In this document: piece by piece, positions 57,472-64,000 of the stretch | Position numbering within the stretch: the first letter of the stretch is position 1 | How the letters are laid out: every line of letters starts with the position of its first letter | DNA from: Inquilinus limosus_F | GTDB taxonomy: Bacteria > Pseudomonadota > Alphaproteobacteria > DSM-16000 > Inquilinaceae | Assembly: GCF_051487185.1 (NCBI RefSeq) | Contig: NZ_JAHVDK010000001.1 | Location: 248,001 to 312,000, forward strand | Reading direction: 5' to 3' | Length of the DNA stretch: 64,000 nucleotides | Translations under genes and position numbers: made by a program | Notes under the pieces: model-generated | The model's input: only the letters and a program-made list of their open reading frames with translations | Databases searched by the model: none | Told to the model about the DNA's origin: nothing

Positions 57472-57822
57472 TCACGCGAGAGACCCGGCGGATGCAGCCT
57501 TAGGCGCCGCACCGGCTGGCCTTGCAGGGAGGCACCACAGGGCGAAGGCGGGGCAGTCACGGCAGGCACCGGAGAACGCCCGATCTCCGCCGGTAGCGAG
57601 GCAGGGGGAAGCCGCGCAGGTCCGCTGCATCGCCTCCAGCTCATCGGCCGGAATGGCCGGGGCCTCGCCGCGCTCATTGGCGGCTCCAGCCGGGTGGGCG
57701 GGGAAGCAGCCGATAGCAAACATGGGGCAAGTCCGGCAGGCACCGGAGAAGATGTGGTCTCCTCCGGTGGCGATGCAGGGGGCAGCGGGGGAGGTGTTGA
57801 TGGTAGCGGACGGGGTGAGCAT
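57472..57822 (-). CDS. cysteine-rich protein with an internal duplication
   Basis: 116 residues consisting of two near copies of one unit: PCIATGGDHIFSGACRTCPM and PCLATGGDRAFSGACRDCPA, each followed by Cys-containing FAIGCFPAHPAGAA/FALWCLPARPAGAA. Four cysteines per unit suggest two metal-binding modules. No signal peptide. AAAGG ribosome site upstream. Function unknown. It is the last gene before attR. Confidence 0.65.
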   Translation of the reverse strand: MLTPSATINTSPAAPCIATGGDHIFSGACRTCPMFAIGCFPAHPAGAANERGEAPAIPADELEAMQRTCAASPCLATGGDRAFSGACRDCPAFALWCLPARPAGAAPKAASAGSLA

Positions 57823-57846
57823 GCTCGGAACCTTTCCCTTGCCGGC

Positions 57847-57867
57847 CGCTACAAAGGGCGCTACAAA
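57847..57867. repeat. integrase arm-type repeat, right
   Basis: CGCTACAAAGGGCGCTACAAA, identical to 38173-38193, 62 bp inside attR. The nearby CCAATGATATCAATTG resembles, in inverted orientation, CCAATTGATACC beside attL. Confidence 0.7.
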
Positions 57868-57929
57868 CCCTCTCGAAAGCGGCCGAAATTTACCAATGAT
57901 ATCAATTGTCTAGGGTTGGGTTCGCGGTC

Positions 57930-57946
57930 TCCCGCCGTCCGCACCA
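57930..57946. repeat. attR core: 17-bp direct repeat
   Basis: TCCCGCCGTCCGCACCA, identical to the tRNA-Leu 3' end (38091-38107), with upstream GGGTTCG also kept in diverged spacing. It lacks the rest of the tRNA and marks the right end of the element. Confidence 0.88.
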
Positions 57947-57962
57947 GATAGCCTTGAAGCAT

Positions 57963-58393
57963 CGCCGAGCACGAGGGAGGAGCCGGGGGAGGCCGAGGGC
58001 TGGGAGCTGCTGGCCGAGCAACTGGACAACGCCTATTCCCGGTTCGCTCCTCTGGGTTCCGATCTGCCGGATGCCGACGCTAGTTGGATGAACAAGCCGG
58101 CCGTTCGGCGTCACGTCCGGGGCGTGCTGGCTGGGCTTGCACGAGTTCCCGAGTTCCTGGCCGAGCGCGGCGAGAGGCTGAGCGACGAGGCCGACGCCCT
58201 GTTCCTCGATACCCTGGAGGACGAGTTTACGGCAGCCCTGGCGCTCCTGCGGCGCCGCTCATCGGGCGACTACAGGGCCGATCCGCGGCCCGCGAAGTTT
58301 CCCGCGGCGGCTCCTCCTGTTGCCCTGCCAAGCCCTCCAGGATGAACAGCATGGGCCTCTTCGCCGCTTGGATGAAGGAGCGGCAGCCGCCAC
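57963..58393 (+). pseudogene. frameshifted fragment of a second integrase
   Basis: Aligns with 38492-38945 of the intact integrase (residues about 100-250), with the same GWELLAEQLD and RHVRGVLAGLARVPEF segments. Two indels break the frame: an extra G near 57977 (GAGGGAGGAG against GAGGAGGAG) and a lost C near 58335. No start and no catalytic domain remain. It ends where the tail-spike gene's 3' side begins. Confidence 0.85.
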
Positions 58394-58431
58394 AAGAGAA
58401 GAGGGCACCCCAAGGCGCCCCAAGAGTTCTC

Positions 58432-60279
58432 TCAAACCATGACGTTCAGGTTGGATATGTTGGTGACCTCAAGCGAGTAGTGGGTGTCTCCGCTTTTGTA
58501 AGCTTCCAACACGATGTTGTTGAAGTTGGCCCGGCAGCGAACAACCAGTCCCCCAGCGGCTCCAGTGACACCAGTCTCAGCAGTGTTCCCGCCTACTGGA
58601 GATGGGGCTCGGGTGACTACGGCCACACCGCTGGCGTTCACGCGGTAATCCCATGCCTGATTGATCAGCATGCCCACGTCGGAGCCGTTGAAGCGGCCAC
58701 CTCCTTGGATCAGGATAGTGCCCTGAGTGTTGGCGATGCCGGCGATATTGGCGAAAGCGTTGTACTGGCCCTCGCTCACCAACTCGCTCCCAGGATCGAG
58801 CGTATAGCGTCGCTTCTGGCCCCAGCCCGGAACGGCTGTATCATCGATTCCCACTTTGACCATCCGCGTGGCGGCGGAGCCATCCAAATCTCGCCGGGTG
58901 GGCACGAACTTGCACGGGACGTAGTAGTTGGTCAAATCGGTCCCGACGAGAGAGAACAGGCGAGGAGTGAACTTACCCGTTCCGCTGTCAAAGATAACAT
59001 CGGGGGTCACTGTAAAGGGATCTCTGATGTTCATATTCTCTACATAGACGTTAGCACGCTCTCTGATTGAACAGAAGTTCGTCAGCGTCCGACCTGTATG
59101 GGCTTCTATATTGGGAGGGTTGCCGAAAGCCCATAGGGTGTCTGTGTACTGATGGTCGAGGATGCGAATGTCTCCCACGTACTCCCGCTCGCCTGGAGCC
59201 TGAGATGGGTTCACCAGCAGCCACATGTTGGGGCTGAATGCCCCGAGAGAGTGAGTAGACGTGCCGCCGTAGCAGATGAACCGGGACTGTGGGCTGATGG
59301 ACAAGACCGCCTGCACTGCGCCTTCCAGGTCGGGCTTGAACATGACCGCTTCGCCGGTATCGAGAAAGAAGTTGACCCGGTTGAAGCTGAAGCGGGGGTT
59401 GATGTACGCGACGTTTCCGCCTCGCTGCTTGACGCCAAAGGAGCTCGTTCCGTACCAGTTCTGATCGGAGCCGACGAGCTGGAGCGCCGTGCAACCGTCC
59501 ATGAGTGACTGGGCGAGGTACCCCTCCTTGTAAAGGCCGTTGAGCTCAAAACCGGTCTGGCAATTCCAGACCTTCACGTCCGAAAGATGCCAGGCCCAAG
59601 AGGAGGTGTCGGTGAGGTGCTCATTGCCGATCCTGACCCCGGTTTGGAAGTACCAGACTGCCACGCCGCGGATCTTGCCCTTGCGACCGTCGTTAGCCCC
59701 GTTGAAGTTCGCATGGCCCCAATTAATCCCAACCGCAGTGTTGTCCAACTTTCGATGGGTTGAGACCACGTGCAGGTTCTCAATGACCTGACTGTAGCCT
59801 TGCCCGTTTCCGCTCTGGATGCCATCGAAGTTCCCGTCCACCATGATCACCGCATGGGACGTTGACGGGATCATCGGCGGAGTCATCGAGGGAAGACGTT
59901 CGGCCGGCTGCGGGCCGTACAGCATTTGGCCTTGAAAGGGCATCATTAGGGTGTCTGTGGTCCGGTACAGTCCTGCCGGCAGGTACACGCGCCCTTTCCA
60001 GTTCAAGAGGGCTTGGATGTATGGCGTGTCATCCGATATGCCATCCCCCCTCGCACCGATCATTCTGGGATTGACGGTCTCTTCTGCCAACTCCCACCAC
60101 GCTCCACCGCCGGACTGGAAATGCCATAGGCGAGCCGGTGAAGGCGCCAGATCGAGGCGTTTGTAGACAGCAGCCCCACCATCTCCCGCCGCACTGTACC
60201 CGTTGACGATCAGTGTCTTATCCGCCGCCGGGACGGTAAGGCCCTGCGCTTGCGCGCGAGTGTCGTAAACCGAGGTCAT
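58432..60279 (-). CDS. phage tail-spike-like beta-helix protein
   Basis: 615 residues. The N-terminal portion (YDTRAQAQGLTVPAADKTLI, YSAAGDGGAAVYKR) is of the phage tail-spike head-binding style and is followed by a pectate-lyase-like parallel beta-helix opening with IGARGDGISDDTPYIQALLN and RVYLPAGLYRTT. The C-terminus (NGSDVGMLINQAWDYRVNAS) is beta-rich. Such proteins degrade or bind host surface polysaccharide. The catalytic residues cannot be named. It has kept an intact frame in an otherwise decayed prophage. Confidence 0.78.
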   Translation of the reverse strand: MTSVYDTRAQAQGLTVPAADKTLIVNGYSAAGDGGAAVYKRLDLAPSPARLWHFQSGGGAWWELAEETVNPRMIGARGDGISDDTPYIQALLNWKGRVYLPAGLYRTTDTLMMPFQGQMLYGPQPAERLPSMTPPMIPSTSHAVIMVDGNFDGIQSGNGQGYSQVIENLHVVSTHRKLDNTAVGINWGHANFNGANDGRKGKIRGVAVWYFQTGVRIGNEHLTDTSSWAWHLSDVKVWNCQTGFELNGLYKEGYLAQSLMDGCTALQLVGSDQNWYGTSSFGVKQRGGNVAYINPRFSFNRVNFFLDTGEAVMFKPDLEGAVQAVLSISPQSRFICYGGTSTHSLGAFSPNMWLLVNPSQAPGEREYVGDIRILDHQYTDTLWAFGNPPNIEAHTGRTLTNFCSIRERANVYVENMNIRDPFTVTPDVIFDSGTGKFTPRLFSLVGTDLTNYYVPCKFVPTRRDLDGSAATRMVKVGIDDTAVPGWGQKRRYTLDPGSELVSEGQYNAFANIAGIANTQGTILIQGGGRFNGSDVGMLINQAWDYRVNASGVAVVTRAPSPVGGNTAETGVTGAAGGLVVRCRANFNNIVLEAYKSGDTHYSLEVTNISNLNVMV

Positions 60280-60529
60280 CCGTCTCTCCTGCTGGCCATA
60301 GGGGAAAGGCCGCGCATTCCGAACCGCGACAATAAAGTGTCGGTTTGCACAAATGGTTCGGCTTCGTGGCCAGTTCTAAAGGATAATCTTTGGCCAATCG
60401 CAAATCAATTCACACGTTGTTACCAGTTAACATTTCGTGGACGTCACGAAGATACAGGGACATTATTTCAGATCTCCATTGATGTTTCTTCGTGGGAACT
60501 GCTGTGAAATCGTGCGGGCAAGGTGATCC

Positions 60530-60772
60530 TCAGTCCCTCCGCGGCGCCCTCAGCTCGATCCTGCAGGCCACCTCAGACCCGCATCCCGTACACCTCAGCG
60601 CCATCTCGATCCGGAACAGCCGGGCGTCGCTGCCGAAGCGCTGCATGAGCCGCCGCCGGTCCAACTCCCGCCTCCGGTTGCAGCGCCCGCACTTCGCCAG
60701 GATGCCGGTGACGGGCGAGATATCGGACAGGCGGAGGCCGATATCCCAGTTGTTCTGGACACGGTCCTTCAC
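60530..60772 (-). CDS. zinc-ribbon-like phage protein, copy 2
   Basis: 80 residues, nearly identical to 42920-43162: AKCGRCNRRRE and LRCTGCGSE, with changes such as ILAKC for IVAKC. Intact frame. It follows copy 2 of the small charged protein by 8 bp. The 250 bp 60280-60529 between it and the tail-spike gene holds no gene. Confidence 0.72.
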   Translation of the reverse strand: MKDRVQNNWDIGLRLSDISPVTGILAKCGRCNRRRELDRRRLMQRFGSDARLFRIEMALRCTGCGSEVACRIELRAPRRD

Positions 60773-60780
60773 CTGGGGCG

Positions 60781-61005
60781 TCAGCGGCCCTTTCCCGCGT
60801 CACCGAAGATGCGCCTTTCCGCCGCCTCGATCCCGTCCCGCAGAAGGGCGCTGATCTCCTCGTCGCTCATGCCCTGTTCCCGTGCGCCCCGGATGATTTC
60901 CTCGCGGCGCGCCTTCATGGCGCCGGCGAGGAGATGCGGGTCGGCCGAATCGGGCCGGAAAGCTGCCCGGAGGTCTTCGCTGAAGGGTCCTTTGCGGTGC
61001 TTCAT
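60781..61005 (-). CDS. conserved phage protein, copy 2
   Basis: 74 residues from ATG 61005: MKHRKGPFSEDLRAAFRPDS then GMSDEEISALLRDGIEAAER. Paralogue of 43159-43395. A LexA box lies 33 bp upstream at 61038-61052, so this two-gene remnant may still be SOS-inducible. Confidence 0.7.
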   Translation of the reverse strand: MKHRKGPFSEDLRAAFRPDSADPHLLAGAMKARREEIIRGAREQGMSDEEISALLRDGIEAAERRIFGDAGKGR

Positions 61006-61037
61006 GGGGCCTCTTGGCATTCCCGGATCAATCGAAT

Positions 61038-61052
61038 GTTCGCTAAATGTTC
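61038..61052. promoter_or_regulatory. LexA box (GTTC-N7-GTTC), remnant copy
   Basis: GTTC-GCTAAAT-GTTC upstream of the two-gene remnant operon. The flanks (AATGTTC...GTTCTATACCTG and GAGTCGAGTCGAT) match those at 45108-45156. The stretch 61053-61263 holds no gene; the prophage/chromosome junction must be in it. Confidence 0.78.
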
Positions 61053-61269
61053 TATACCTGCGAGCGGGCCGGAGTCGAGTCGATCGCCATGATGAAGGTC
61101 CCGCATCGACAGACCGCTCCGGGGGGCGGCGGTCGCCTTACCGATCCGTCCTCCGTTGTGGCAGCCTGTCCCGCCGTGAGCCGGTTGACTCGCGCCCCAT
61201 CAACTTTATGCTCGGATATCGATATCGAAACTCGATTCCGCGACTCCGAGCCGCGCATGAACAGTGAGC

Positions 61270-61575
61270 ATGGAGCACCAAGACCTGCTGAGCGGCCTGA
61301 TCCGGCTGCACGTCCTGCACCACGCGGTCGAGGGCGAGCTGTACGGCCAGTGGATGATCGAGGAGCTGGCCCGGCACGGCTACAAGCTCAGCCCCGGAAC
61401 GCTGTATCCGATGCTCCGCGCCATGGAGAAGAAGGGCTATCTGGTGTCGCGCGACCAGCGCGTCGGCCGGTCGATCCGGCGCGTCTACTCGGCGACGCCG
61501 CTGGGCCGGGACGCGCTGGTGATCGCCAGGGGCAAGGTTCGCGAGCTGATCGGTGAGCTGATGGAGCACGACTGA
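61270..61575 (+). CDS. PadR-family transcriptional regulator
   Basis: 101 residues. LYGQWMIEELARHGYKLSPG then TLYPMLRAMEKKGYLVSRDQ is the PadR winged helix; the short C-terminal helix (ARGKVRELIGELMEH) makes the class II PadR dimer. ATG 61270 follows GTG 61264 in frame; neither has a strong ribosome site. It may control the following phosphatase-like gene, 32 bp downstream. Confidence 0.85.
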   Translation: MEHQDLLSGLIRLHVLHHAVEGELYGQWMIEELARHGYKLSPGTLYPMLRAMEKKGYLVSRDQRVGRSIRRVYSATPLGRDALVIARGKVRELIGELMEHD

Positions 61576-61607
61576 CCGGTCGGCCGCCAATGTCGAAGGG
61601 GGCAGGG

Positions 61608-62120
61608 ATGACTGAGAAGGTCTTCAGCGTGCTGTTCCTGTCGCGCCGGAATTCGGCGCGGAGCATCGTGGCCGAGGCTCTCCTGAACAAGGAGGGCAAG
61701 GGCCGGTTTCGCGGCTACAGCGCGGCCGTCGAACCGGCCTCGGCGCTCGATCCGCAGACGATCGCCCTGCTGCGGATGGCCGGACTCCCGGCCGAGGGGC
61801 TGCGGCCGAAGCCTGTCGGCGAATTTGCCGGGCCGGGCGCGCAGCCGCTCGATTTCGTGTTTACCCTCAGCGACACCGCCGCCGGCGAGACGAAGCCGGA
61901 ATGGCCCGGCCGGCCGATCACCGCGCATTGGAGCATGCCGGACCCGGTCCTGGCGACAGGCGAGGACTGGGAGCGGCTGCAGGCCTTCTCCCGAGTGCTG
62001 CGGGAACTCGAGCGCAGGCTGCGGATCTTCATGAGCCTGCCCTTCGACACGCTCGACCGGATGAGCCTACAGCACCGCGTCGACGAGATCGGCCGCGACC
62101 GCCCGCCGGACGCCGGCTGA
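61608..62120 (+). CDS. low-molecular-weight phosphatase/ArsC-like protein lacking the catalytic Cys
   Basis: 170 residues. The fold begins VFSVLFLSRRNSARSIVAEA. In arsenate reductases and low-Mr tyrosine phosphatases the P-loop is C-x5-R-S and begins with the nucleophilic cysteine (FLC...NSCRS); here that position is Ser (FLSRRNSARS). The later region keeps the family layout with PLDFVFTLSDTAAGE and HWSMPDPVLATGEDWERLQA. It could be a catalytically dead sensor or regulator. Start at 61608 has GGGGGCAGGG upstream. Confidence 0.8.
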   Translation: MTEKVFSVLFLSRRNSARSIVAEALLNKEGKGRFRGYSAAVEPASALDPQTIALLRMAGLPAEGLRPKPVGEFAGPGAQPLDFVFTLSDTAAGETKPEWPGRPITAHWSMPDPVLATGEDWERLQAFSRVLRELERRLRIFMSLPFDTLDRMSLQHRVDEIGRDRPPDAG

Positions 62121-62133
62121 CGCCGCTCGCCCG

Positions 62134-63123
62134 TCAGCGCGCCGTCGCCCGCCCGCTCTTGGGGAGGCTGCCTGCGGGAAGCCAGAACACCTCGCCGTCG
62201 CTGTGCTCCGTCGGCAGCCACAGGAACGGCGTGCGCGGATACTCGTCCTCGAGGGTCTCGCGGTCCTCGCCGATCTCGCAGAGCAGGCCGCCGTCCGGAT
62301 GCAGATGGTCCGCCGCGCCGGCCAGGATGCGGCGCACCAGGTCGAACCCGTCCTCGCCGCTGGCGAGCGCCATGCGCGGCTCGTGCCGGTACTCCTCCGG
62401 CAGCCGGTCCATCACCTCCCGCCCGACATAGGGCGGGTTGGTCAGGATCAGGTCGTAGCGGCGGCCGGCCACCGGCGCGAACAGGTCGCCCTCGAGCAGC
62501 CGGATGCGGTCCTGCAGCCCATGGTCGGCGACGTTCTCCGCCGCCAGCGCCAGCGCGTCCGCGGACAGGTCGACAGCGTCGACGGTCGCGTTCGGGAAGG
62601 CATAGGCCGCCAGGATCGCCAGCGACCCGCCGCCGGTGCAGAGATCGAGCACCGCGGTCACCGCCGCCGGGTCGGCGATCAGGCCGGTGTCCGGATCCGA
62701 CCCGTCGAAGAACGGCGAGGCCAGCAGCTCGGCGATGTAGGAGCGCGGCACCAGCGCCCGGCTGTCGGCCCGGAACCGGACCCCCATCAGATAGCCGTGT
62801 CCGGTCAGATAGGCGGCCGGGATGCGCTCCTCGATGCGCCGCGCGATGCGCTCGCCGAGCAGGGTCCTTTCGCGCGCCGTCAGCCGCGCATCGGCGAACG
62901 GGTTGAAGTCGTCCACCGGCAGCCGGAGGCTTTCGAGGATCAGGAACACCGCCTCGTCGAGCGCCGAAGACGCGCCGTGCCCGAAATGCAGCCCGGCCTC
63001 CTCGAAGGCGCTGACGGCATAGCGCAGCACGTCGCGCAAGGTGACGAGCTCCTGGATCTCCCGCCGGGGATCGGCCGTGCGGGCGGGCGGCTTGGCGGGG
63101 CGGAAAGGCGTGCGGTCCGGCAT
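62134..63123 (-). CDS. prmB: ribosomal protein L3 N5-glutamine methyltransferase
   Basis: 329-residue class I methyltransferase. SAM motif VLDLCTGGGSLAILAA, acidic VDAVDLSADALALA, and the glutamine-methyltransferase signature LTNPPYV. N-terminal helical domain (LRDVLRYAVSAFEEAGLHFG) typical of PrmB. It methylates a glutamine of ribosomal protein L3 (uL3). The start at 63123 gives the right length. Confidence 0.9.
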   Translation of the reverse strand: MPDRTPFRPAKPPARTADPRREIQELVTLRDVLRYAVSAFEEAGLHFGHGASSALDEAVFLILESLRLPVDDFNPFADARLTARERTLLGERIARRIEERIPAAYLTGHGYLMGVRFRADSRALVPRSYIAELLASPFFDGSDPDTGLIADPAAVTAVLDLCTGGGSLAILAAYAFPNATVDAVDLSADALALAAENVADHGLQDRIRLLEGDLFAPVAGRRYDLILTNPPYVGREVMDRLPEEYRHEPRMALASGEDGFDLVRRILAGAADHLHPDGGLLCEIGEDRETLEDEYPRTPFLWLPTEHSDGEVFWLPAGSLPKSGRATAR

Positions 63124-63267
63124 GGCGGCATGCTTCTGCTCGCCATCGCCGTCCGGTGCAAGCGATGTTTTCAGGGCCGTGACCGCCTGCAGCCGCCTTC
63201 GCCACGAGGGGCTGAGGGTTGCCGTCGGCGGCCCCGGCCTGCGAGGGTGAGAAGGGAAGGACGGCCG

Positions 63268-63963
63268 ATGTGGGTTCACCTGGACAGCGCCCCGCTCGGG
63301 GACAGCGTGCTCGACCTCTACGAGCGCGACGGCGTCTACATGATCCGGGTCGACGGCTGGGAGCTGATGAACGGCGAATATCACGAGTCGGAGGACCGGC
63401 TCGGCGAGCTCGCCGCCCGGCTGGTCCGCGCCTCCGATCCCGAGGTGCTCGTCGGCGGCCTCGGCCTCGGCTACACCCTGGCCAGCCTGGTCCGGCATCT
63501 CGACGGGGCGGGACGAATCACCGTGGCGGAGATGTCGGACGCGGTGATCCGCTGGTTCGGGCGCATCATCGGGCCCCGTCTGCTCGGTGCGCTGCCGGAC
63601 ACCCTCCGGATCCGCCACGGCGATGTCCTCGCCGTGGCGGCCGAGGGCGCGGCCTATGACGCCATCCTCCTCGATGTTGACAACGGCCCCCGGCCGCTCT
63701 CCGCGGCCGGGAACGCGGCGATCTATTCGGCGGGGGGCCTGCAGGCGCTGCGCCGGGCACTGAAGCCGGACGGGATCCTGCTGGTCTGGTCCGCTTTCGA
63801 GGATCCGGGCTATGTCGCCAGGGCGAGATCCGCCGGCCTGTCGCCCGCCCGGCTGCCGGTCCTGCGGCCGGGCGGGACCGAGCCGTTCCATGTGATCTAC
63901 GTCCTGTCGGCTTCGCCCCTTGGTCAGGACGAGCTGGACCGCTTCGGCCTGCAGCGGCTCTAA
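63268..63963 (+). CDS. spermidine-synthase-like methyltransferase-fold protein
   Basis: 231 residues. VHLDSAPLGDSVLDLYERDG and WELMNGEYHESEDRLGELAA precede a Rossmann core VLVGGLGLGYTLASLVRHLD, acidic ITVAEMSDAVIRW and AILLDVDNGP (a DxDN variant). Like the spermine/spermidine synthase family, but the polyamine-binding aspartates are not clear, so function is uncertain. GAAGGGAAGG ribosome site. Divergent from prmB. Confidence 0.75.
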   Translation: MWVHLDSAPLGDSVLDLYERDGVYMIRVDGWELMNGEYHESEDRLGELAARLVRASDPEVLVGGLGLGYTLASLVRHLDGAGRITVAEMSDAVIRWFGRIIGPRLLGALPDTLRIRHGDVLAVAAEGAAYDAILLDVDNGPRPLSAAGNAAIYSAGGLQALRRALKPDGILLVWSAFEDPGYVARARSAGLSPARLPVLRPGGTEPFHVIYVLSASPLGQDELDRFGLQRL

Positions 63964-64000
63964 CCCGACTTCTCTGGACCGCTCCGCCCCCGCCGTGTAC

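Larger units (their letters stand above)
38108..57946. mobile_element. tRNA-Leu-integrated prophage-type element (19.8 kb)
   Basis: Bounded by 17-bp att repeats with an intact tyrosine integrase at the left end. It carries an SOS-controlled gene cluster, a T7 gp15-like virion protein, a family-A-polymerase-like protein, a resolvase, nucleases, small membrane proteins and many short phage-type genes. No terminase, portal, major capsid or tail-tube gene was recognised, so it is either a degraded podovirus-like prophage or a phage-derived satellite. Base composition is uneven, with an AT-richer island at 40.2-41.3 kb and others at 53.8-54.8 kb. Confidence 0.88.
57947..61052. mobile_element. remnant of a second, related prophage
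   Basis: Follows attR directly: frameshifted integrase fragment similar to the intact one, a tail-spike-like gene, and paralogues of 42920-43162 and 43159-43395 with their own LexA box. The right end has no recognisable att copy; chromosome resumes by 61264. Most of the phage has been lost. Confidence 0.75.

Overview
This is GC-rich DNA whose gene content fits the chromosome of an alphaproteobacterium, probably in the Rhodospirillales (Azospirillum/Inquilinus-like). That placement is inferred from GC content, gene families, the small palindromic repeats and GTTC-N7-GTTC LexA boxes; no database search was run. The window has three parts: a core-like left arm (1-38.1 kb), a prophage-type block inserted at a tRNA-Leu gene (38.1-about 61.05 kb), and a short core-like right arm (about 61.3-64 kb).

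Left arm. It carries household and stress genes: mscL, an OmpA-like lipoprotein, a JmjC ribosomal-protein hydroxylase, thiolase, an HIBADH-family dehydrogenase, an Atm1-type ABC exporter, an Rrf2 regulator coupled to a flavin disulfide reductase, hisS-rsm22, DUF445, an acetolactate-synthase-like enzyme, an adenylate/guanylate cyclase and an alcohol dehydrogenase. Two metal or cation modules stand out. At 13.5-18.2 kb two DUF5132-like membrane proteins, two small HMA2-like proteins and a P2-type ATPase carrying its own HMA2-like domain form a compact locus, with a 114-bp antisense coding overlap at one end. At 24.3-28.0 kb cadR and cadA are divergent around a textbook MerR-type promoter with a 19-bp spacer. 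Then come kbp, a probable catabolic operon (sulfatase/phosphonate hydrolase-like, HAD, lactonase-like amidohydrolase, aldo/keto reductase, DUF1989), radC, map, an SDR enzyme and a CinA-like protein.

Inserted block. A tyrosine integrase lies directly downstream of tRNA-Leu(TAA). The last 17 bp of the tRNA gene recur at 57930-57946, and a 21-bp arm-type repeat lies inside each end, which defines a 19.8-kb element. It holds an SOS-box-controlled cluster including an SRAP/YedK protein, a T7 gp15-like internal virion protein, a compact protein with all three family A DNA polymerase motifs, a serine resolvase, six iteron-like repeats, HNH and SNase-like nucleases, small membrane proteins and a possible HEPN cargo gene. 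No terminase, portal or capsid gene was recognised. Immediately beyond attR sits a frameshifted second integrase, a tail-spike-like gene and paralogues of two element genes behind their own LexA box. This is the remnant of a related older prophage at the same tRNA.

Right arm. PadR regulator, an ArsC/low-molecular-weight-phosphatase-like protein whose catalytic cysteine is serine, prmB, and a spermidine-synthase-like methyltransferase fold protein.
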